In this document: positions 58,077 through 64,000 of the stretch, one piece after another
How the letters are laid out: each line of letters starts with the position of its first letter
Position numbering within the stretch: position 1 is the first letter of the stretch
From: an uncultured Megasphaera sp.
Lineage (GTDB): Bacteria; Bacillota; Negativicutes; Veillonellales; Megasphaeraceae
Reading direction: 5' to 3'
DNA length: 64,000 nt
Assembly (NCBI GenBank): GCA_900540735.1
Contig: UQHB01000008.1
Coordinates: forward strand, 1-64,000
Position numbers and translations under genes: made by a program
The notes under the pieces: generated by a model
Told to the model about the DNA's origin: nothing
Databases searched by the model: none
Seen by the model: only the letters and a program-made list of their open reading frames with translations

Positions 58077-58108
58077 AAAGGCTCTCGATTTGGGAGCCTT
58101 TTCTTTTT
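58077..58108 (+). terminator. terminator immediately downstream of late promoter copy 3
   Basis: AAAGGCTC (58077-58084) pairs with GAGCCTTT (58094-58101), followed by TTTTCTTTTT. It begins only about 12 nt after the predicted start of transcription, so most transcripts would be about 40 nt unless polymerase is modified. It also ends tape-measure transcripts. Confidence 0.82.
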
Positions 58109-58112
58109 GCTT

Positions 58113-58526
58113 ATGGAAAATTTAAATAAATATATCGGTAAAATACACAAATACCAAGGCACTGGGAAGTATTGCGATTGTCTGAATTTAGTGACCATGT
58201 TTTATCATGACCATCACTACAAAGAAACCTTTGACGACCACAAACCAAGGCCTAAGACATACGAAGAATATATTACGAAACAACCGACGCGCATGATACG
58301 CTATTTAGTCAAAAACTTTGATGTGACCACCAACGTAGACGACTTAGAATACGGCGATGTTATCTTAGTTTTAGTTGGTGGAGACCCTCATTTAGGCGTA
58401 TATGTTGGTGAAGGGAAAGCCCTTGCAATGGAAATCCCAGTAGTAGAAGGGAAGTCAAAATCCACTATTTATAAAGGTCGATACTGGAAGCCATTCTTTA
58501 GGGCAGGATTTAAAAGGAGAAAATGA
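58113..58526 (+). CDS. NlpC/P60-type tail peptidase (gpK-like)
   Basis: 137 residues from ATG 58113; no ribosome binding site is visible because the start lies right behind the terminator T-run. The NlpC/P60 layout is present: Cys in GKYCDCLNLVTMFY, GDVILVLVGG, and His in DPHLGVYVGEG. It would be a tail-tip endopeptidase aiding DNA entry, as in lambda gpK. Confidence 0.78.
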   Translation: MENLNKYIGKIHKYQGTGKYCDCLNLVTMFYHDHHYKETFDDHKPRPKTYEEYITKQPTRMIRYLVKNFDVTTNVDDLEYGDVILVLVGGDPHLGVYVGEGKALAMEIPVVEGKSKSTIYKGRYWKPFFRAGFKRRK

Positions 58527-58527
58527 T

Positions 58528-58899
58528 ATGGCATTAGATAAATTTCCGTTGCCTTATGTGTTTGATGTACAGCATACATCTACGTATGCTACGAAGTCCG
58601 TCAAATTCTATTCGCAAAAGAAACAAGTATCGATTCAATCTATCCATCCTGTAAAGTCATGGCAAATCAACGTCCGTGGCGATTACAATGACTTGAAGAC
58701 GCTGAAAAGTTTCTTTAATGCGCATTATGGTGACGCATATCCGTTCATTTTCATAGACGAAGATAATAATGAACAGACGGTTCGCTTCCAAGAACCGAAA
58801 TTAAATATGAAAGAGTATCGCGACTTCAACATCAACTCTCCTACGCATGGGACAGTCGTTGGCTTTGAAGGAACGATTACGCTAGAGGAGGCGTTATAA
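58528..58899 (+). CDS. minor tail protein M-like
   Basis: 123 residues with AAAGGAG upstream. Beta-rich (SWQINVRGDYNDLKTLKSFFNAHYGDAYPFIFIDEDN), ending GTVVGFEGTITLEEAL. Size, fold pattern and place before a DUF2163/gpL-like gene correspond to lambda gpM-type tail-tip proteins. Confidence 0.7.
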   Translation: MALDKFPLPYVFDVQHTSTYATKSVKFYSQKKQVSIQSIHPVKSWQINVRGDYNDLKTLKSFFNAHYGDAYPFIFIDEDNNEQTVRFQEPKLNMKEYRDFNINSPTHGTVVGFEGTITLEEAL

Positions 58900-59718
58900 T
58901 TGGCAGTCTCGTTACCAGTCCATATGGCGGAAATGAAAGAGTCAGGGACGACATTCTTTATTGAACTGTATCGTGTAGAACTTCCTGACCACACCTTGCT
59001 GTTAGCCTCTAGCGATGAAGACATCACGTTCAATGGTGAAACATATTTAGGTTATCCGATTAAACGTGGAGACATTACAAGGACAGTCGACAGCCGTGTC
59101 GATAATTGCGATATTGAAGTCAGCAATACAAACGACTACTTTACATTGACGCTTCTGAATGGGAAGAATTTCCTTGGTTGTCGTTGCTATATCTATCGGA
59201 TTCAGTATCCTGATTCGTTATCGGACATCAACAATGTCACTATGGTCTTTTATGGGCAAATAGACAGCCCTGAATTAACAGAAGATAAGACCTTCAAATG
59301 CTCTATCGTCTCAGATATTCCGAATATGGATAACTGCCGTACTTTTGGCTATGCATGCAGTAATCAGTTTGGTGACGAAAATTGTAGGTTTACCCCACGG
59401 ACAGCCAGTGGGGCTTGCAGACGAGACGCTTGGGTAGTCAATGGTGTTACACGGCCTGCTATTTACAGCGAAGCCTTAGGCTATACGTATTGGAAAGATG
59501 GTATTATTACGATTGCAGGCTTGTCTCGACGTGTTGTAGGACAGCAGCATAATATGGTTATAATAGAATATGAATTTCCCGAAGAGCTTGATATGAGCGG
59601 TGGTATGAAGATTGTCCAAAACTGTGACAAAACGGTTGCTTCATGTAAAGCCTATGGGAACCTGAAACGATACGGTGGATTCCTGTACGTGCCGTTTGAA
59701 TATCAGGTGAAGACGTAA
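58900..59718 (+). CDS. minor tail protein L-like (DUF2163)
   Basis: 272 residues from TTG 58900 (GAGGAGG upstream). The DUF2163 pattern is clear: early DITFNGETYLGYPIKRGDI, mid NCDIEVSNTND, and conserved cysteines in RTFGYACSNQFGDENCRF and NCDKTVASCKAYGNLKRYGGFLYVP. Lambda gpL binds an iron-sulfur cluster with four cysteines in this region; the same may hold here. Part of the tail tip. Confidence 0.85.
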   Translation: MAVSLPVHMAEMKESGTTFFIELYRVELPDHTLLLASSDEDITFNGETYLGYPIKRGDITRTVDSRVDNCDIEVSNTNDYFTLTLLNGKNFLGCRCYIYRIQYPDSLSDINNVTMVFYGQIDSPELTEDKTFKCSIVSDIPNMDNCRTFGYACSNQFGDENCRFTPRTASGACRRDAWVVNGVTRPAIYSEALGYTYWKDGIITIAGLSRRVVGQQHNMVIIEYEFPEELDMSGGMKIVQNCDKTVASCKAYGNLKRYGGFLYVPFEYQVKT

Positions 59719-59733
59719 TGAGAGGTGATTTAA

Positions 59734-62700
59734 TTGGGTAAAGGCAGAGGCAAAGGCGGTAAGTCAGGTCTTGCTAAAGCAGTCGGCATTGCAGGTATGG
59801 TTTGGGGCGGTATCGCTCCAGGCATCTTTGGGTTAGCGAAAGGGGCTCACTTAGTCGGTGCCATTATGGGCTTATCCTTAGGGCAGACCATTGGTTCCGC
59901 ATTGTCGTCTCAGAACGCAGACACACCTGCGTCCAACTTCGACTCCAAGATGAATACCGTCGATTCTGGCGCAAGAATCCCTCTTGTATACGGTACACGT
60001 ATGATTGGTGGTTTGCAGTCATGGCATCAAGCAAACACCAATGATAAGTGGTTAATCAAAGATGTTATTCTTGGTGAAGGAATGTTCTGTGGTGCCTATG
60101 GGATTACAGCAAACGGTTTCATGTTGAAACCAAATGGGGACATCCCGACAGTCATTAAGCAGTACGCATCGAATAATAAATGGTACAGTTCTATCAGTAC
60201 ATGGAACAACCCTGTGTTTGGCTTAATTAACTGGAAATACGCTGACGCATCGGTAGAAATCCGTAAAGGCGGCCCCACAAAGAATGACAAACAATTAATC
60301 CTGCGATGGAATGGACACGAAAGATGGATTACGTTACAGTCTAACGTAGACTTAAAGAGCGATTCGTCTAATGCTTATAGCTGTCAATTTTCGTTATTGT
60401 ACCAGTATATAGAAGGTATACACTACGATACAAACTTTGCCGCCGAGGGGTGGCAGTTGGTCAATCCTGTCATGGCATCGGACGACCCAGAAACGATTAA
60501 TACGCATGGTCAAGAAAATTGCTATCAACGAGCCGTCATGTTCACGATTGGTGATTATCGGGCCACGAATGATTCATGGGTGCAATACTTTAATGGCACG
60601 CAGGATGCTCCCAGTTATTACGAAAAATCTGGTGGCTATCCGAACATGGCGTACCTTCATTCCTATCTTAAATATACCGACAAGTTAGGCGCAGGGAATC
60701 CGACCGTTATCTGCGTGGCTCATGGACGTTCTATTTACGACACACGGACTGGGCAATGGGGTTACAGTGAGAACCCTGCTATGATTGTCCGCGACTATCT
60801 CTTGAATAAAACCTTTGGCTCAGGTCACTTCATTACGCAGGAAATGCTTGATGAAGATTCGTTTAAGGATGTAGCGGATTACTGCGATGAAATCATTACG
60901 ACCACAGATGGCGCAGGGCGTAGCATTACAGAACCTCGGTATCGCTTAAATATCGTCATTAACGATAAAAACACGTACTTACAAACGTTACAAAGTATGC
61001 TTGCTAGCTTTGTTGGCTTCATCGTTTTCACAAATGGTAAAGTAGCGTTAAAGATTGAACGGCGCGAGAATACCGTCTATGACTTCAACGACGACAACAT
61101 TATCGAAGACAGCTTGTCCTATAAAGCGGATTCCACAGCGGATAGCCCAAACAAGCTCGTTATGAAGTACATTGAGCCAGTCCTGAACTGGACAGCGGCA
61201 CCTGCCATTGTAGAAGACTTGGTGGACCAAGCGGACAGCCCTATTGGCCGTGGCAAGATTATTTCCAAAGACGTAGAACTCATTGGCGTTACATCGCAGG
61301 CCCAGGCGTTACGATTAGGGAAGATTTATCGTGACATTATTCGGTTGTGTCCGATTACGATGACCTTTAAATCTGGCGCACAAGCAATGCATTTGGAACC
61401 AGGCGATGTCGTCAAGGTAACCCATAAGATGTTCTTAGATGGCAAAGAAGTCGACCTCTTTAAGGACATGCCAGTTCGTGTCTTGGAAATCCAAGAAGGA
61501 CAAGGCGAATACACGCTGACATGTCGGCAATACAATCCGTCTATTTACGATGACCGCTTTGGTGGTAATCTGAATATCCATGATTATACGCCAACGGTTA
61601 AGCCAGAAGATGTATTGCCAGCAGCGGTACCACAGCCTACAGACCTTAAGCTTAGCACTGTCTACAAACAAGCGGCAGACGGCTCGGTACGCTATGATTT
61701 AATCGTGGATTACGACCTCGATACAGCCGCAGGCGTTGAAACTGGTCTCGTGTATTACAAGACCAATGAAGATTACGACCTGTCTAACGTCGGTGTCATT
61801 AAAGAAGGCGTAAGGGCCGATGAAATTGGCTTCTCCAAGGATTGGCAATATGCAGGCGATTCACCGACACGATTCATCTTCCCGAACGTCAACGTTGGCA
61901 CGGCGTACAAAATCATGGTACGTGCAAGAAGTAAGAATGGAGAAACATCGGCGGAAAGCGGTGCGCCTACTGCAACGATTACGATTGCCCGTAAGTCTAC
62001 GGTACCGAATATACCTGCTAATTTCTCGTACGTTTTTGCTGACCCTCCAAAATTTATATGGGATGCAGTAACGAACAGCGATGTGGATTTCTATGAATTA
62101 CGCTACGATAACAACGCGGGCCAAGAAGATGGCCTTATTGCCCGTACAGTATCGACAAGTGTATCGGTACAATTAACGAATCGTACAGGGACGCTATATC
62201 TCTTTGCACATAACGTAACGAAAAAGTATGGCTATCCTGCTGTATTGGCGTATAATAAAGCGATTCCGCCTACGCCAATAGCTCCAACGCTTACAACAAA
62301 GCTTGGAGGTTTTAGTATTGAGGCTAATCCAATCCCAGACGATTGCGTTGGTATGGCAATTTATGTAAGTGCCGCAGGTAGCGAAAATGAAGATAAGCGT
62401 ATCCAATCTACGAACAACGTATATTCCTATATGTGCAAAGAAGGCATATACGATGTGCGTGTTGCCTATATGGACATCTTTGGCGAAGGCAATAAGTCGC
62501 CTGTATCCACAATTACCGTTAAGGTTTTAGTGGACGATAGCTTCATTAAGGACGAAGGTATCAGTCTTAGTAAGGTAGATAGCACTATTAAAGGTGCTAT
62601 CAAAGATGCCCAAGGTGCAATAGCTCAAATCCCTGCGTTAAAGGGAGAAGCGGATGGCTTAAAGCAAACGACAACGGAGCTTTCTAATACGATTACACAA

Positions 62701-64000
62701 AACAAGACAACGCAAGATGGTATTAATGAAACGCTCAAGTCTCAAATTTCACAGACAGCGGACAGTGTGACGAGCGTTGTCGCCAACCTGAATGATTTGG
62801 ATGCGGCAAGTAGAGCGTATAAAGCGTTCTCGTCTATTAAACAAACGGCAGATGGGATTTCACAAACTGTATCCGAGAATAAAGCTGACCAAGACGGTGT
62901 AAATCAGCAATTAACATCTCAAATTTCACAGACAGCGGACAGTGTGACGAGCGTTGTCGCCAACCTGAATGATTCTGATTTAGCGTTTAAGAACTATTCG
63001 GCGTTTACACAGTTACGGGACGCGATTAATCTACGGGTCAAAGCCGACGATATTATCAATCAGATTAATATTTCGAAAGAGTCCATCCTAATTGATGGTA
63101 AAAAAATTCATATCACGGGTAATACGGTATTCGACAATAATATCATTGCTAAAGGGATGATTCAGGCAGGGGCTATCACAGCGGATAAATTAGCGGCGCA
63201 GGATATTACCATTGGCGGTGACACTACGACAACGACAGGCATCGTTGGAGGTGCAGTACGACTAGACCAAGGTGGGTTGACGGTAACGCAAAACGATGGG
63301 ACGGTCATCAGATTTGGACATTCAGGGATGACTTCCACAGATGCTTCGGGGAATGTTTTTAATGTCGTTGGTAAGTCATGCATGGGGATTTGTAAGAATG
63401 GGCAATATGTTAAATTCATCTACCCTTGGCCTTCAATCCCTAGCGTGATTGTAATTCCTCAGTCCGTCCAAGTTCAGTCCCCAGACTTTGCAAGCCAGAA
63501 AGTAATATTGCATGCTTTTGCCGATTCTATTTCCGAAAAAGGTTTTTACGTAAGATGTTACGCCTCTATTTTAGCAGGGGCTGGGTCTACTGTGTTAAAC
63601 ACTCAAATAGGCGGGTTCAACACAAGATGGGGAGATGACGACGGAGCTCCTATTATCTCTTCGTTTGATTACCAATTACCGCATGCCGCTACTGCGGCAG
63701 AAACAAAAACATACTCATTTACCGCAAAGGACTTTTGGGGGGATTCATTTAGTAACAGTGACCTTTCTACGCTGTATGGGCAGTGCCAAGCTCAAATTAT
63801 TATAAATGGTTCAGTAAGAGCTGAGGCCTATTTATTTGGTAATGGGCAATTTGGTGGGCCTAAATACACAGAAGACACGAGTCATGGGTGGCCGTACCCA
63901 AAAACTTGGCATTATAAAGCGTTAAGTAGTAGTAAATATTGGGAAACTGGTGGAGATAATTGGAATAGTGGGTACACCATTTCAATCATAAAACAAAGTT
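59734..64000 (+). CDS. tail tip/host specificity protein (gpJ-like), cut by the window end
   Basis: TTG 59734 (GAGAGGTGA upstream) opens a frame with no stop to base 63999, at least 1422 codons. N-terminus: a Gly-rich hydrophobic segment (GIAGMVWGGIAPGIFGLAKG), then DSGARIPLVYGTRMIGGLQSW, the gpJ/TipJ start. Mid-part barrels (residues about 400-600) are followed by FN3-like repeats, a coiled-coil region with two identical SQISQTADSVTSVVANLND units, and a ILIDGKKIHITGNTVFDNNIIAKGMIQ linker (DUF1983-like). The last part (about 63400 onward) is likely the receptor-binding end. Confidence 0.9.
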   Translation, partial: MGKGRGKGGKSGLAKAVGIAGMVWGGIAPGIFGLAKGAHLVGAIMGLSLGQTIGSALSSQNADTPASNFDSKMNTVDSGARIPLVYGTRMIGGLQSWHQANTNDKWLIKDVILGEGMFCGAYGITANGFMLKPNGDIPTVIKQYASNNKWYSSISTWNNPVFGLINWKYADASVEIRKGGPTKNDKQLILRWNGHERWITLQSNVDLKSDSSNAYSCQFSLLYQYIEGIHYDTNFAAEGWQLVNPVMASDDPETINTHGQENCYQRAVMFTIGDYRATNDSWVQYFNGTQDAPSYYEKSGGYPNMAYLHSYLKYTDKLGAGNPTVICVAHGRSIYDTRTGQWGYSENPAMIVRDYLLNKTFGSGHFITQEMLDEDSFKDVADYCDEIITTTDGAGRSITEPRYRLNIVINDKNTYLQTLQSMLASFVGFIVFTNGKVALKIERRENTVYDFNDDNIIEDSLSYKADSTADSPNKLVMKYIEPVLNWTAAPAIVEDLVDQADSPIGRGKIISKDVELIGVTSQAQALRLGKIYRDIIRLCPITMTFKSGAQAMHLEPGDVVKVTHKMFLDGKEVDLFKDMPVRVLEIQEGQGEYTLTCRQYNPSIYDDRFGGNLNIHDYTPTVKPEDVLPAAVPQPTDLKLSTVYKQAADGSVRYDLIVDYDLDTAAGVETGLVYYKTNEDYDLSNVGVIKEGVRADEIGFSKDWQYAGDSPTRFIFPNVNVGTAYKIMVRARSKNGETSAESGAPTATITIARKSTVPNIPANFSYVFADPPKFIWDAVTNSDVDFYELRYDNNAGQEDGLIARTVSTSVSVQLTNRTGTLYLFAHNVTKKYGYPAVLAYNKAIPPTPIAPTLTTKLGGFSIEANPIPDDCVGMAIYVSAAGSENEDKRIQSTNNVYSYMCKEGIYDVRVAYMDIFGEGNKSPVSTITVKVLVDDSFIKDEGISLSKVDSTIKGAIKDAQGAIAQIPALKGEADGLKQTTTELSNTITQNKTTQDGINETLKSQISQTADSVTSVVANLNDLDAASRAYKAFSSIKQTADGISQTVSENKADQDGVNQQLTSQISQTADSVTSVVANLNDSDLAFKNYSAFTQLRDAINLRVKADDIINQINISKESILIDGKKIHITGNTVFDNNIIAKGMIQAGAITADKLAAQDITIGGDTTTTTGIVGGAVRLDQGGLTVTQNDGTVIRFGHSGMTSTDASGNVFNVVGKSCMGICKNGQYVKFIYPWPSIPSVIVIPQSVQVQSPDFASQKVILHAFADSISEKGFYVRCYASILAGAGSTVLNTQIGGFNTRWGDDDGAPIISSFDYQLPHAATAAETKTYSFTAKDFWGDSFSNSDLSTLYGQCQAQIIINGSVRAEAYLFGNGQFGGPKYTEDTSHGWPYPKTWHYKALSSSKYWETGGDNWNSGYTISIIKQS
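62740..62974 (+). repeat. 58-bp perfect direct repeat inside the tail tip gene
   Basis: 62740-62797 and 62917-62974 are identical and start TCTCAAATTTCACAGACAGC. They are 177 nt apart, so both are read in the same frame and encode the same coiled-coil unit. Identity at silent positions indicates recent duplication or gene conversion. Confidence 0.92.

Noticed and set aside
1..64000. CRISPR arrays or insertion sequences
   Set aside because: No regularly spaced 25-40 bp repeats and no transposase gene were found; the only integrase-like gene is the minimal tyrosine recombinase.

Overview
The window reads as most of the genome of a tailed, siphovirus-like bacteriophage of a Bacillota (Firmicutes) host. 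Evidence is AGGAGG-type ribosome binding sites, frequent TTG/GTG starts, TTGACA-17-TATAAT promoters, an HK97-like head module (terminase, portal, protease-scaffold, capsid), a 2313-residue tape measure protein and a lambda J-like tail tip. An oxygen-sensitive class III ribonucleotide reductase (nrdD/nrdG) points to an anaerobic host. No host housekeeping gene is visible. A reading frame ends at position 81 and a giant tail gene is still open at base 64000, so both window edges cut genes.

Layout. (1) 1-8.1 kb, mostly minus strand: small accessory genes, a secreted 3D-domain protein, a DnaE-type DNA polymerase III alpha gene split by a group I intron carrying an HNH endonuclease, a Rha/KilA-type antirepressor, and a roughly 400-nt structured leader. 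(2) 8.2-27.5 kb, plus strand, from a divergent promoter: an early operon of SSB-like protein, cytosine methyltransferase, primase, helicase, RecB/Cas4-like nuclease, kinases, HNH nuclease, Holliday-junction-resolvase-like nuclease, dUTPase, intein-containing NrdD, NrdG, an Acb2-like protein, a sigma-region-4-like regulator and a metallophosphoesterase. (3) 27.6-36.4 kb: an AT-rich accessory region, plasmid-like in character, with small unknown genes, four divergent promoter-repressor cassettes each with its own operator word, a DUF4160-DUF2442-XRE operon and a DnaA-box cluster. (4) 36.7 kb to the end: the late region, with two very large structured RNAs, a minimal tyrosine recombinase, tRNAs, and the packaging, head and tail genes.

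How it fits together. Three copies of one 40-nt element ending in GGGATTATATATAGAGGG precede large RNA A (36.76 kb), large RNA B plus tRNAs and the head genes (39.37 kb), and the tail-tip genes (58.07 kb). I infer a phage-specific late promoter, possibly served by the sigma-region-4-like protein encoded at the end of the early operon. The third copy is followed within about 12 nt by an intrinsic terminator, which resembles an attenuated, antitermination-controlled late leader.

The genome is rich in intervening and recoded elements: group I introns in the polymerase and tape-measure genes, an intein in nrdD, a -1 frameshift in the tail chaperone gene, a shared 45-nt element at which two accessory loci change frame, several genes with in-frame stops, and probable AUA starts. 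All function calls come from reading motifs; no database search was run.
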